Origin: Amyelois transitella
Taxonomy: Eukaryota; Arthropoda; Insecta; Lepidoptera; Pyralidae
NCBI RefSeq assembly: GCF_032362555.1
Contig: NC_083510.1
Coordinates: 9,699,501-9,763,500 of the forward strand
Direction: 5' to 3'
Length of the DNA stretch: 64,000 bases
Below are positions 45,301 through 57,899 of this stretch, piece after piece. The notes below the pieces were generated by a model. That model saw nothing but the letters and a program-made list of their open reading frames with translations, ran no database searches and had not been told where the DNA came from. Every line of letters begins with the position of its first letter. Positions within the stretch are counted from its first letter, which is position 1. A program made the position numbers and the translations under genes.

Positions 45301-48300
45301 TAAAAAATTAATTAATTTCGTCCTAAAATCAGCCCCAAAATACTTAAGATTTAATAAAAATAAAGTAATACTTACTTGCAGTCAATAATAATTTCACAAA
45401 ATCACAAAATAACTTTTTAAAATAATTAGTTACTTATTTTACTTTTACACGTGTGAAGGACTGCGCGTCTCTCCCGATAATAAAATATTTTTACAAAATA
45501 AACAAATCCCATAACACTTGAAATTTACTTTCAAGTTGATCTGTAGAGGTGCTGTGAACATAAAAATACATTCCAGGACCACTTACACCACTTGAAATAG
45601 CAGTCAAACGCGCCTGAAGAAAAAATATGATAAAAAATGTGACTGTCCCTATTAATTTGGCAACCCACTGTATACTATATATAGTATATACTATATATAA
45701 TGTAATAATATTAATACTTCCATTGACTTTTCAATAAATAAACTCCAGAGCCAATATTTGCACAATTTTAAAGTAAATTAATTGTATACAAATAAAAAAA
45801 AATATTTGTTCCAGAGATTCAAAGCTTACGCGCTTACTCAAAGACAGTCTCGGCGGTAACTGCAAGACGGTTATGATAGCAAACGTCTCCCCGGCACATA
45901 TCAGTTATGAAGACACTTACAATACTCTTAAGTACGCTGCTCGGGCTAACAAAATACAGCTTAGTATAAAGAAGAACATAGTCGATGGAGATATGAGGTT
46001 GTCTCAATATGTGAAGATAAATGAGGAATTGAAGAAGAAGGTGAAGGAATTGGAAGCCAAGTTGTCACTGTCCAGTGTTAAGGTGGTGAATAAGGAGCCG
46101 GATCTGGCTAAAGAGAAAGGTTTGTTGATATAGAAATGTTTGCATAACTTAGGTATAGAGTTTTGAGTTCAAAGACTTCAGTTGACTTGAGGTGATCTGT
46201 TTAAATACAGGAGAAAAGAGAACTCATCTTTTTTCTAAATAGTTACAACTAGGTACCCATACAGATATAAAATATTTTTTAACACAACAGCATTTACTTG
46301 GTTCCTGACCTGACATCAAAATTAAACAAAACAAAATGTCATTCACATCACATGTCTATTTTGTTAAAAAAAGTGCAAAATCTAATTGAATTGAAGACTA
46401 TTAAAAAAATAAATGCTTCTATCAGAAACGGAAAATAAATTAATCACAATGATAATTTTTTCAAACAGCAAAACAAGAATGGCGTCGCCGCCTAACTGAA
46501 GAAAACTCTACACACAGCAAGTTGGAAGATCACCTGCTGTCTCTGATGTCTCGCCAGAGGGTGCTGGCGCTGCGGCAGCGGCTCAGGACGAGGGCCTTCA
46601 CTCATGTCGCCGACTTAGCGCATAGGTCCTCTTGTGAGGCCATGGAGCAGGTATGGACTTGTTTTCTTTCTAATATTTATAGCTAATTTTTCCCGGGTAC
46701 ATCCTCACATCTCCGGAGATGAGCTCGGGAAGCGCCTTTTGACTATGATCGTGAATTGGGTGAGTCAGGTTTTAACACGAAGTTTATTAAAAAAACGGAG
46801 AAGAATGATATTAAATACTAAACTAATAATGAAGTGATAAATTAATAATTAACATAAACTTTAAGATTTCTAACCAATAACAACATTGATGAAATCATAT
46901 TTTCTCCCTGTTTAGATGTGCACCGAAGACATACCTCGACAAGAGCGCGCACTCGAAAGTTACATGAAACAATCTGTCAGCTTGGATTCTAAAGTCATAA
47001 TTGCCTGGTCGAAATGGGATGACAGTAGGAAGAAACTGAAAATCATCTGTGACCAAGCTACCTCTGATTGTCCAGAACTCTCAGATTTCGTCGAAAATAT
47101 TCAGTTACAGAACGAACTGAGGTTTATTAAAGCGAGAGACGATTTAAGGCAAAAACTTCTCTTAATAGAACATGAGGAAATTAACGCTTTCACTGAATAT
47201 ATGAGCGATATGCCTAGCATGTTGAAAAAACTGTACCTGACTCTCAAAGGTTACGACAAAGTGACGCCAGCATTAAAAACAGAATACCTTGACCTGATGA
47301 AGAAAGCCAAATTGGCTAAAGGGATATCCTGGTCTGATAAGGACGTAGAAACTGACGCTCACTTCAAATTCATTTCAAATCTAGACTTAGACAATCCAAC
47401 GACGTCTCTAGACTTTAGTAATACTAAGAATGACGATATTAATGCTACCGTAGATATAGTAACTGATAGTGATGATTTGACAGACGTAGAAAATAAAGAA
47501 CCGGTTAAAGTGTGCGCTAAACGGAAAGGCACTCCTATCAAATTGGTGAATAATGAAACTATTGTAATTAACGATTCATTCGAGCTAATGGACACAACGA
47601 GAAATATTAACTCAGCCAAGAAAGTGAAGAGGGAATATGGTATTGCACCTGAGGTGGAGAATTTTATTGATCCGAATGACTTGAATTCCACTTTCGTGCT
47701 GGGGGGTAAAGTTGAGATCACCAAGAAGCAAGTGAAGGTGGAACCGAGACCGGAACCAATTAAGAGAGGACTCACAGACAGGACAAATACGATACAGAGG
47801 ACTATCACCTTCAACGACCGAAATGGTAAGTATTTAATTAAATTAAAAAAAAGACATTTGATTTCTTTTTCGTATTTTCGTGTGTGTATTCGTAATTGAT
47901 TTGGGTGTATTATTGAGTTTTAAGTTGAATCCATAAATAATGTTTTTTTAAATATTAAAAGCACTGCACTTTGTTGTTTAACTAGTCGCAAGTACACACT
48001 AACATACAAAACTTGTCAACACCGCCAACTGACAAAAATACACATCACATTTCACACAGGACAAATAGTAAAATAATTAGTAGCTTCAAGCACAAAGTTT
48101 GCTAATATTATGCACAAAATAATGATAGTGCAAAAGTGTAGTAATAGATCGTATTGTTTAAAAATATAAAAGGTCTGAGGTGGAGTGATTAAAATTTTGC
48201 GAAATTTGTTTTAAGCAGGTTTTATGCATATTAATCGTCGAGGGTTATGGAGAACTGCCGCTTTCTTAACACTAACTTGAATACGATACTGGAGTGCAAT

Positions 48301-51131
48301 TTTTGCTTGTAATAATCATTCACATTATGAAGTTAGGTCACTATATCGAGAAATATATTTATTAAATGCGGTTTCATATCTGTACACTCGTGCTTGTATA
48401 CATTGCATGTCGGATTCTAAAAGCATTTGTGTGAATATCGTGCGGCCACGCTACGCCCGCGCACTTTCGCGTTTGTAAATTGGTGTAATCCAATGGGGAT
48501 TCACTTGATTACCCAGATTGTTACATGACCTAGGTTCTAATCCAATTCCCGGTTCTATGCACCTAATATGCAAATCAGTTATTGTCTGGTTCATATTCAC
48601 ACTTGTATAGGAAATTGGAATGATAATACAAGTATTTTGTTTTCCACTAATATTTTATAGTATTGTTATTTTATCGTTGGTCTAAAATCGTTGCTTTTTA
48701 TCTCAAATTAATACTCATACCAAATCAAGCTTGGCCCAATTTTTTGCATCTAAGAAGACCTCTTTAATGCCAATGCTAAGAATGTTCATATGAGCAAATA
48801 TTGGTATGGGTTTAATGTCATATAGCAACTCTCTCATTTAGCATATAGGCCGACGCCGGTAGCCCACTGTAAAAAACTTTGTCATGGCTTATTAAGACGT
48901 TAAAGGCATTGATAAATTGTAGTTTAATGCCCAAGCTTTGGAGCTACTAACAACCGAAAATGAATGCTTTTTTTAAACAACTGCGCTGACATATATCTTA
49001 TATAGCATTTGAATCGATGTTAGAAATTCGTCATTACCTATATTACCAGTAGCCATTATGACACTACAAGAAGAAATAACGTTATATGTTTTGGTTCAGC
49101 GAAAGTTGTGAAGCCGGTAATCGGCAAGGCGATGCCGTTCCGGCGGCCGGCCGCGCCGCCCCGGAGCACGGCCGGCTTCGGATCCAGTTTGTCAAGGGAC
49201 GGTACACCATTGCAGAGGAATGTACAAGGTAAATAAACATATTCTTCTATGTCTGTTAACTAAGTTTTCTAGTCCATAGCGTGTTTGCTGTTTTGTAGCA
49301 TAGTGCATCTATATTGTTAAATTTTGAATTGTATTTCTCCTTTTGGGTTGAGGTTATGTTCGGTCAAGTTATTAAGATATTTAAATAATAATAAGGGTAA
49401 CGCAAATACTTCTAAAAGTCCAAAGTTTTAGCTGATAAACTTTTCTCAACGTTCTCATGTATATTGGTATTTAAAGAATGAATGGAAATTAAACCTTGAA
49501 AATCTAGCAAGTAGAGCTTCAAATATATTTTCCGACTTTTTGTTGTCTTGGGAGCTTCCATAATTAGTAGACTCCTACGTGCATAACTATATCTATGCCT
49601 AATTTAAACGAAAAAAAGAAAACTTGTATAAAATAAAGCCAAGAAGAATCTAGTCCCAAATAAATCTACTTAAAAATACACTCCTCTCTCCAAATGAGGG
49701 TAGGATTTGGACAAAATTTTTCGTATGTATTACGCTCCCAAAAGATAAAACATTTGAAAGAAAGTGCTTCCCTATTATCCCGGATTTACCCGGATCGCCG
49801 CTCGCAATTAGCAGGGGCGGGCGTCGTACAAATATTTAACCGGCTAATTAACTTGACCGAACATTTGATATGTGTTAAGGCGGCCTAACATGACTAATTT
49901 GAGGTATCGGATGATGGTGTAATTAAGTTATCTTGATTATAATTTTAAATATTTGTACCGACCTTGATAATGGCGGTAAAACAGTGTCAAGTCATGAAAT
50001 CGGCCGATGTTTTGTCTGTAGCCTTATTTAGCGAATCTGTGCCAGATCAATAAAAACCCTGTTAGAATTTCTAATCTTAATGTTTGCCCAGAGACCTTTT
50101 CTCAAAAACAATTAAGAAGTAATTACATATAAACCTCGTCAAGGAAAATGTCAGACTTTCGATCGGAATATAGCTCTGAACTTTATTAATAAAGGATAAT
50201 GTGTCCTAGGGTAAGTAAGATATTAATGCCCTTTTGGTTACTATGACCAGGAGGTTTATTGCGTAACCAGTGAATTTCCCTCTAATAGTTATAGTGACGT
50301 TATGCTATATACATACATACATATAGTTACGTCTACATCCCTTGCGGTGTAGACAGAGATAGACCACGTTCAGCTATTTGAATTGATGATAGAATTGAGA
50401 TTCAGATAGTGACAGGTTGCTAGCCCATCGCCTAAAAGAAGAATCGCAAGTTTATAATCCTATCCCTTAGTCGCCTTTTACGACATCAGGAGGAAAGAGG
50501 AGTGGTCCAATTCTTTTTTTATTGGTGCCGGGAACCACACGGCATAAACGGCTATATGGTACAGCAATATCCATTATACATGCCGTGTGGTTCCCGGCAC
50601 CAATACAAAAAAGAATAGGACCACTCCATCTCTTTCCCATGGATGTCGTAAAAGGCGACTAAGGGATAGGCTTACAAACTTGAGATTCTTTTTTTAGGCG
50701 ATAGGCTAGCAACTTGTCACTATTCGAATCTCAATTCTATCTTAAAGCCAAATAGTTGAACGTGGCCTATCAGTCCGCTCAGGACTGTTGGCTCTGTCTA
50801 CCCCGCAAGGGATATAGACGTGATTATATGTATGTATGTATGTATATCCATTATACATAACACCACAGGGCTCCAAATCCCATATCAACAAAGCGATAGT
50901 CACCCAAAGTTCACCTGTCTCATACTCTCTAACATATTTAACATATTGGTGTGCGCACTAACCACTAACACTTCGTTCCATGTACTGTCCCGTGACGTCA
51001 TACTAACAGATTTCGGCCGTGGTAAGACAAACAATGAAAGATCAGTTGGTTACAAAGCAGTGCGCGCCCGAGAGAGGTTCCAGAACCATCCATACAGCAG
51101 GCCGCCGGGATCGCTGCATGCCAGGAAATGA
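42330..51131 (+). CDS. Klp67A: Kinesin-8 motor protein, Klp67A / KIF18 type
   Basis: Eight exons join in phase: 42330-42866, 43031-43249, 43565-43770, 45815-46119, 46469-46650, 46916-47825, 49100-49228 and 51010-51131. They give 869 residues (fly Klp67A 814, human KIF18A 898). An N-terminal motor domain (about 28-372) has the P-loop GATGAGKT (131-138), SSRSH (244-248, switch I) and DLAGSE (274-279, switch II). The extended loop 2 ([20 protein letters not shown]) and the GATGAGKT form of the P-loop are kinesin-8 traits. A neck and coiled coil ([12 protein letters not shown]) and a charged tail follow, with a basic Pro/Arg-rich segment in exon 7 ([14 protein letters not shown]). Kinesin-8 motors walk to plus ends and limit microtubule length in mitotic spindles. 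The last small exon is assigned by phase only and is less certain. The poly(A) signal AATAAA is at 51282-51287. Intron 3 holds an intact Tc1 element. Confidence 0.93.
43948..45670 (-). mobile_element. Complete Tc1-type transposon in kinesin intron 3
   Basis: The element is 1,723 bp, flanked by TA on both sides. Its perfect terminal inverted repeats of about 30 bp begin CAGTGGGTTGCCAAATTAAT. It lies antisense to the kinesin gene within an AT-rich TATA palindrome. It encodes one complete transposase (see 44158-45283). Identical ends and an uninterrupted frame suggest a recent insertion. Confidence 0.96.
44158..45283 (-). CDS. Tc1-family transposase (DD34E), two exons, apparently intact
   Basis: Exon 1 (45283-44831) and exon 2 (44739-44158) join through a 91-bp GT-AG intron (AAG|GTCAGT ... 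TTTTCAG|GTGTG) to give 344 residues, the normal Tc1 transposase length. The joint restores [12 protein letters not shown], the universal Tc1 motif with the first catalytic Asp. The N-terminus has helix-turn-helix DNA-binding modules ([19 protein letters not shown] and [20 protein letters not shown]) and a GRKR AT-hook-like link. The second Asp lies in [11 protein letters not shown] and the third catalytic residue is the Glu in [12 protein letters not shown], 34 residues on, so DD34E. It cuts and pastes the element at TA sites in the nucleus. No stops or frameshifts are present. Activity is inferred, not shown. Confidence 0.94.
46690..46790 (-). repeat. Family C repeat fragment in kinesin intron 5
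   Basis: CCCGGGTACATCCTCACATC, GAGATGAGCTCGGGAAGCGC and TGGGTGAGTCAGGTTTTAAC match the reverse of the blocks at 25415-25605 and 63635-63775. Confidence 0.55.
47826..49099 (+). other. Kinesin intron 6, no feature recognised
   Basis: The intron is 1.27 kb, AT-rich, with a GTAAGT donor and a GGTTCAG acceptor. I see no repeats of the window's main families. Confidence 0.5.
50306..50545 (-). mobile_element. SINE-like family A copy in kinesin intron 7 (reverse)
   Basis: The ACATACATACATATAGTTAC tail is on the left and the head GGGAACCACACGGCA on the right. It has a small internal deletion in the GACAGAG region. It faces a forward copy at 50581-50850. Confidence 0.85.
50581..50850 (+). mobile_element. 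Full-length SINE-like family A copy in kinesin intron 7 (forward)
   Basis: It runs from GCCGTGTGGTTCCCGGCACC to the ATTATATGTATGTATGTATG tail and keeps every block of the family. Confidence 0.88.
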
Positions 51132-51156
51132 ACAAGGACTTCGTGAGGAAGAAATC

Positions 51157-51237
51157 TGTACAGTCAACACTACATCATATCAAGTTAACCTACATTTGCA
51201 GTGGATTCGGGTAGGTTTATGTGGTGTTGACTGTACA
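51157..51237 (+). repeat. Strong hairpin in the kinesin-8 3' UTR
   Basis: The outer stem is 19 bp (51157-51175 with 51219-51237, TGTACAGTCAACACTACAT against ATGTGGTGTTGACTGTACA, one G-U pair). A one-sided bulge and a second stem (AACCTAC/GTAGGTT) follow, closing a loop of about 17 nt. It starts 25 nt after the stop codon and ends before the poly(A) signal. Confidence 0.8.
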
Positions 51238-51299
51238 AATGAGTGATTGTGTAAAAAGAAAATGTTTTATGATAAACGCCAAATAAATAATGTTTAGAC

Positions 51300-52450
51300 T
51301 TTTTGCGTAAGACATAACGGGATAAAAATGACAAATTAAGTTATTGTATTTTCTAAATGTATATTATAATATCTAGAGCATATTTCGAACCTACATTTAA
51401 TTAGGCTCAGTTCAGCTCAGCACGTAGGCACAGCAGCCGCGGCATTATTAATGTGTAGCTTTAAACAATTTCAAGCCTTTTCACAACAACCTTGATCTAG
51501 ACTGGATTAGGTTCCCTTGTTAACAGTATAGGTCATACGGGAGTAGCTTTGTTTTGAGTTTCTCACTTGAAAATGAAGGCCAAAAGCTAATAAGCTAAGG
51601 CTATATTCAAATTTTTTGTTGAATGATTGTACAGTCGGCCTAGAGCACACCTGTGCCAACTCGCCTTAACGTTAGTCCAGGTATCTTCCAGGCCCATTGT
51701 GCTATTGTAGATTGACGAATAACAAAAATTAATCACAATAATGTCTTTGGATTTTCTACAATTTTATTAATATGACGGTCCTTTTAAAATAAATATAATT
51801 TGCCTATTTCAAATACAGTCTTAATAGAAAATTTATCACCCGAAATAAAACGAAACTAACATTAATATTTTGAAATTTTGCTTAATCTTACTTCTGCAAG
51901 TCACATTTGGTATTAAATAACGAAAGCGAAATATTTTTATCGAGAAAAGACTTACGAAAGTGTTCAATAATATTAATTCGTGTGATTTCAACGTCGTATG
52001 AAATACGGTTAGCTGTTATAAGAATTAATTTTATTTCAGACTTTAAATTGCTAAGGGTTTTATTAAAACAATTATTCCGTTGTGAAAATTGTCATACGCA
52101 TATAATTTTCACGAATAATTCACATATAAAAATTTATTCCAATAACTTATGTTTTCACCGCGTATTAATTAAACATGTCATAAAATTAACAAAAGCGACA
52201 CCTGTCTAAACTCGTTTTAATTGAAAGCGAGCTACCAGTGTCTGTTTTCAAACGGCCAGAGCTTTAAATGCCCTAGTGTTTCCCGGTATAACTACTGAAA
52301 CTAGTTTCTGAGTACTGCGTGTAAATTCTGAATGTAATTTACATTATATCGTCGTGTAACACGGAAAACTATTTGATATGCTTGCACATATTAAGTTTGT
52401 GTTTTCTCGGTGTTATATTTGAAAACTTACTGAATATAAAGATTGCATAT
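51300..52450. other. Intergenic, no gene seen
   Basis: AT-rich. The 100-codon frame at 51907-52209 has no recognisable domain and ordinary non-coding composition. Confidence 0.4.
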
Positions 52451-52458
52451 ATGATCAC

Positions 52459-52839
52459 CAGAGATCGGATATTCGGATGCATATTTACCTAAAGTTGGGG
52501 TGTTGGGTTAGTATGGAACGTACTTCTGTACCTCAAGAATTCCGGGATTCGGCATTGATACACTTAATGTTCTAATTATGTATTCGAATGCAAATTTACC
52601 TAAAGTTGAGGTGTTGGCTTAGTATGAAAACCATTTTTATAGCACAAAAATTCCGGGATATGATCATCCATCACTTATGTTTATAAAGGTGTTTATCATA
52701 CCGTAATATACGATAAGTTTCAATTTCTTGTTTAATAAAATTTCCGGGATTCAAAATAATTCGAATCCCGAAAGCAAGAAGCCGCCTCCATACTATTTTA
52801 GCCAAAATATTAGTTTTGCACCCGATTATCCGATCTCTA
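52459..52839. mobile_element. hAT-type MITE with 8-bp target duplication
   Basis: The ends CAGAGATCGGATA and TATCCGATCTCTA are inverted and are flanked by ATGATCAC on both sides (52451-52458 and 52840-52847). It is 381 bp with no transposase. Inside, two diverged direct repeats (about 52469-52550 and 52578-52660) share TTTACCTAAAGTTG, GGTGTTGG and TTCCGGGAT. Confidence 0.88.
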
Positions 52840-52854
52840 ATGATCACACCTTTT

Positions 52855-55800
52855 TCCCCGAGTACGCAAGAGTCTATCTTGCCATTTGTCAAGATCTTGC
52901 GCACATCTTACTTCGCTTCATCCACATTTAATTTAATATCGACCGTTTACTTTTACGTATGTTTTTATTCGTAAACGTAAGTTGATTCAGAAAAAAAAGA
53001 CAACGGCGATCAACTTTATTATTTTTATGAAATAATAATATAGTTGTTATATCTGTTCCATATAAATATTAAACAAAAAATACTATGAAAACATGTGTTT
53101 AGGCACAAGTAATTTGGATTTTTCCAGTAAAAATATTCATTTATATTGTTTTATTATTTGCCACAACTAGGTACTTACATAGAAAAAGATATTATTGGCC
53201 CTTTTAAAAAAAGTTGTTAAATGACGATAAATAAGTTCATCAAGACATAAGGAAACTAACTTTTCAAGCGAATCTTGCAGACACACTTTTAAATATAGAT
53301 GTAATTTGAACACTTTCATAAAGTTTTGGCAAAGGCATTAATTATTGTATAATGCATATAAAGTTTAAAAAAAATATAACTAACATTTTTAATAAGACGC
53401 CGAGGTAAGGCCAGTAAATATTGCAATTGTTGGTAACATTTTGGGGGTAATGTTTATTGAATATAGCTTATAGCAATTTGAATGATGGTGTTATAATCGC
53501 CATTTCTACTTATTAATAATTTCATTTATATATTTTAAATTTTTTTGGTGACTTTGTAACTAGTGTTTTAGATGTAACTTAGTTTTTGATTAATTAAACA
53601 TTATAATTAAGCATTTATACTAAGTTTGTAGCTTTAATATTTGTAGCTATTTTGTACGGAAAAATGTATTTTCTATTTATTTTTAACTGATGTAATGTTT
53701 TAAAGTTGTAATATTTTTATAGCCTATTTCGATTTTTATGTACAATTACTGAATACAAATAAGTATGGATTAAAGTCTGTCGTCAAAGGAAAGTTTCTTT
53801 GTTGCTTCATAGTTTCGAATTTTAGAGTTGATTGCGAAGTCAATCATATAACTTGTTTAACAATTACTGTTTAAATCCATAACAATAATGTAGACTTTGA
53901 ATTTGCAAGTACTGGTGAATGTGACGGCGCAACAGATTTTGACACTATAATGTTCATCTCAACACATTATTCCTTAATATTAAATTCGGGATTTATATCC
54001 TTATATTTCGCATTTTAGGCTTACAGCCTATAAGTAAGATTTAACACCCAGTCGAAGATTATTGTTACTAACTTAAATTGAGTAGAATGCTATGTTATAA
54101 CAATTATTTACTAATTATGCTAATGACTGATTTATTTTCTAGGCGTTTTTCAATATTATTTGTAATTGTATAATATATTCTAATTATGATTGTGTGGAGG
54201 TTTGATTAAAGAAATGATGTAAATATTACATTGTTTAATTTATAAAAGATTCCTTAAAACGCATACTCATATATTCTCATAGGAATTAAAAAAGTCGTGA
54301 AAAGCTTTTTCACAATAGGCAACTAAATTTGACACTATGATCCTACCGGGTTAGGTAGATGAACCTCTTAACAGTATAACGGAGGTCAGGCAGGAGTTTC
54401 TTCGTTTAGGTACCTAACCTGACTTGCCAGTCCAGAAACGGGCTGGGCGGTCGATCGGCAAACCCTAGGCTCCAATCGAAAAAAAAGAACCCAGGACAAC
54501 AAAGGATGATGAATTAACGGCGTCCCAAAACCCTAAGCGACAACCATAGTGAAATTAATTTATTTCCTCGAATCCCTCGTAATTTTTTAAGCAAAAACAC
54601 GACAAGAAGGTTAATTAAAATTGGCATCGGAGGGTCCTGGAGGTGATAAAAAGCGGGTCCAAGGTGTCAATAAAAACCCCACACCGCAAATGAATTGATT
54701 CAACGCAATCAATTTTTTCCCGCTCTCCTGGACTCAAGGACAAGGACTTCAGAATCAAATGGAGTTAGCGCTAAAATATATTACGTTTGTAATTACAACT
54801 TAATTATCACTTCCTAGAAATAATTTACCCACCAAACCATTTGTACTAGACACTAGACTATCAGTACAGAATATAACAGAAATTTTGCACGTAACTATTA
54901 TTTGACAGGTGATTGAAGATTAAAATCAGTTCATTTTGTCTTTAAATTTTTACGTTACTGACCAAGAAAGTGCTTCTGTATTCCAACTGCTGGGCAAAGG
55001 CTTCCACATTTTTCCTCCACTATCTGAAGTATAGTTTTGCCATCCACTGAGAACGGTGTCAATGTCGCCCCGCCATCTTCTCCGTGCCTACGACTACCAA
55101 CCGATGAGCGTAGACCTAAGGAAAATCCACGGACAAGATGGCTGTACCTAATATAACAACAAAAATAGTAAGTTCCGTGTATTTTTTCTAACCTCGGCTC
55201 TGAACTCTCACCGATCCGTTCATTCACTTGGGCTCTGATTAAATCGGTCAATCATTCGGTCTTACCGTTCAGTTAACTGGAAAATTGGTAATTAGATGTT
55301 GTAGGTGATAAAGTGATGAATTTTCGTATGGCTCACGAAATCAATTTTCCTGGCAAAATAAAGACAATTCACGTGTTTTTAATTGAGGAAATAAAAAAAA
55401 GTGACGGTAATTTTACTTTAAAAATTACTTACTTGCTCTTCGCATGCATGCTGTTTCTGATGCAGTTTTTACTAATATTCAGATAAATGCAAGTAGTTAA
55501 CTACTTATAAAGTTTAAAAAAGACGTCTTAATTCCATTATATGGATGGATGGCTTAAATGATTTTCGAGGCTCGCGGCCCATTGGCCCATTGGCTCTGTC
55601 TACCCCGTAAGGGATGTAGGATCGTATTTAAGTGTATAGATTCCTACCTTATTTTAGTACCTACTTACCTTACCTCAAACCTGAGCCGTCAAATATATTG
55701 GTATAAGATATAACGCTAATAAATCTGTGATAGTAAATACCTATGTACTAAGTTGTACCTAAAATTATATTAATGTTAAATTATAGCTACCTATTTTGCT

Positions 55801-57660
55801 TAATAGTAGCATTGACAGGTCCATATAAACCCGTGATTACGTCTGTCATCGGAAGATAATTAATGAGCGGCCGAAAATAGGATTTCCAATTTAAAATTGT
55901 GTTTTGATAGGAAATTGTGTGTATCCGAATTTAAATTTCTCATTGGATGTGTTTGTTTAGTCCTCAATGAATCTCGTGTAACACCAAGCATATAAGTAGG
56001 TACTGTGTAAATCAGGTTTGTTTATGTAAGGAAGGCAGAATTTATTTTTAAATAATATTGATAAGAAACTAGGTAAGTACCCACATACAAACTTTTAAGG
56101 TGGCGTTTAAATGTGCGTTAAAAGTAATTTAAAAAAAAAAAGAGCTTTACTTATTGGCATCAAAACCAAGCATTTAGAGCCCGTTTTAAGATTAGTAGCT
56201 TGAAGCCAGAAAAAAGGTATTCCCCAAGTACTTCTACAAATGATCCTTTCCTTTGATTGGCCTTAACGATGTGCGTGGGATGACAGTTGGCATGACACAT
56301 ACTTGTATTTTTTCGCTATCGTCCTAGCATGAAATATGCTTTGAAAATTGTTAAGTGTTAAAACGGGTTTTGCAAAGAAATGTAACAGTTACATTACATA
56401 TAACTAATATACTTAATTAACCTACGCTAAACTATAGGTAGGTACTTTGCGCTTAGTAATTTACGAAATCGACTTCTTAAGTAAAACTTTAATTAGTCAA
56501 CGTCAAGTTTCCTAACAAATTGAATCAGTTGGCAAATTCGGGAATACCAATGGAATTTTCCAGGAACTACTTACTTAAGCCTCTTTGAAGAATATTGACC
56601 TACAACGAAAGAAGTCAGTTCCCTGTGAGTCAATAAACTTAGCGGTTTAATATCCGCTTTATGTTTTATTTTTTCCACGAAATAAAGACGATATATCTAC
56701 CTACAACTACTAAATATAGGAGCTGAAATCAAAGTGCTTAACTTTGCCGCATTCTTATAAAGATGTATTTAGTTCAGTGTGGTCCGGCAATGGCTTACGC
56801 ACTCTTCATTCCGTGAAATCGCAGCATGTTTTCTAAGTTAAGGAAAATATTACTACAACACAATTTCAGCTCCCTTTGCATCGGAAAAAATTGTCATATA
56901 AAGTAAGTAGGTATTGACATTAAGTATCTACTTGTAAGACATATGGCTGATTTCAAGTTAAATGATGGATCAATATAAAAATTTAACCCATGCAAATTAT
57001 ATGTATATATCAAAAAAGCCAAATATCACAAAACTAGAGAGTTATTACAATATCTATCCTATACCTATATGTACCTAAATAAACACAAATATTTGCCTAC
57101 CTGGAAATCAAACATATGACCATACCGCAATAGCTAACACGCCACTGAGATCTGGAAGTCCCCAACTCCCGGATTTGATAGTCATGTTCCCGAGGGAGCA
57201 GTCACGATCTCCACAGACCACTGGTTTCCATTTTCGGGAAACTTCTCCCCTAAATAGTGTTTACAGTGACGCGTCCCGCATCTTTAAATCCCAAATGGGA
57301 TATAATCGGGATAACTATTTATTTGCTGTCAAAATGCAAAATGCTTTTGTTAAAACGAGGTTTTAATTGAGTATTTTGCAGACAAAAGGGTTATTTATGT
57401 GTGCCAATTGATTATGTATTAGGTATATAACGGACGTCTAAAACTGAATAAATGAATTAGTTTTAATCGTAATACGTATGTAAAAAGCTTAGCTTACTAT
57501 ATATCCCAGCAAAGATAGTTATGGATTTACTTAGGTAGTAAATTTAACCAAGTATTGCCTAATTGACAAGAATTTTAATAAAACTCCTCAAAATAACTTT
57601 TATCTGAACTACACATTTCAATCAGAATTCTCTTCATCAGGTCTTTGGTGGTCTATCAAA
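52855..57660. other. Intergenic, no gene supported; small repeat fragments
   Basis: 52860-52930 resembles family B (CTTCGCTTCATCCACATTT) and 55576-55640 is a family A fragment (GGCTCTGTCTACCCCGTAAG). 53000-54250 is very AT-rich, with several AATAAA-like motifs. 54640-54760 is GC-richer (GCGGGTCCAAGGTGTCAATA) and could be a conserved regulatory block. Confidence 0.4.
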
Positions 57661-57689
57661 TCCTACTTATATTATATCCTACTTATATT

Positions 57690-57892
57690 ATAAATGTGAA
57701 AGTTTGTGAGTATGTCAGGATGTCAGTATGGATGTTTGTTACACTTTCATGCAAAAACTACTGAACAGATTACAATGAAATTTGGTATTTAGGTAGCTGA
57801 AGACCCAGAATAACATAAAAGCTACTTTTTATCCCGGACTTCCCGCGGGATAGATTCCACGCGGACGAAGTCGCGGGCGGCCTCTAGTGGTA
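57690..57892 (+). mobile_element. LEP1-like Helitron-type element
   Basis: It begins in TATTATAAATGTGAAAGTTT, passes through CAAAAACTACTGAACAGATT and ATGAAATTTGGTATTTAGGT, and ends in a GC-rich hairpin region (CGCGGACGAAGTCGCGGGCG) followed by CTCTAGT. This layout is typical of a very common lepidopteran non-autonomous element. CTAG at the end followed by T fits Helitron insertion. Confidence 0.65.
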
Positions 57893-57899
57893 AAATAAT

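Noticed and set aside
44189-45388. Plus-strand frames of 60-127 codons inside the Tc1 element
   Set aside because: They are antisense shadows of the Tc1 transposase.
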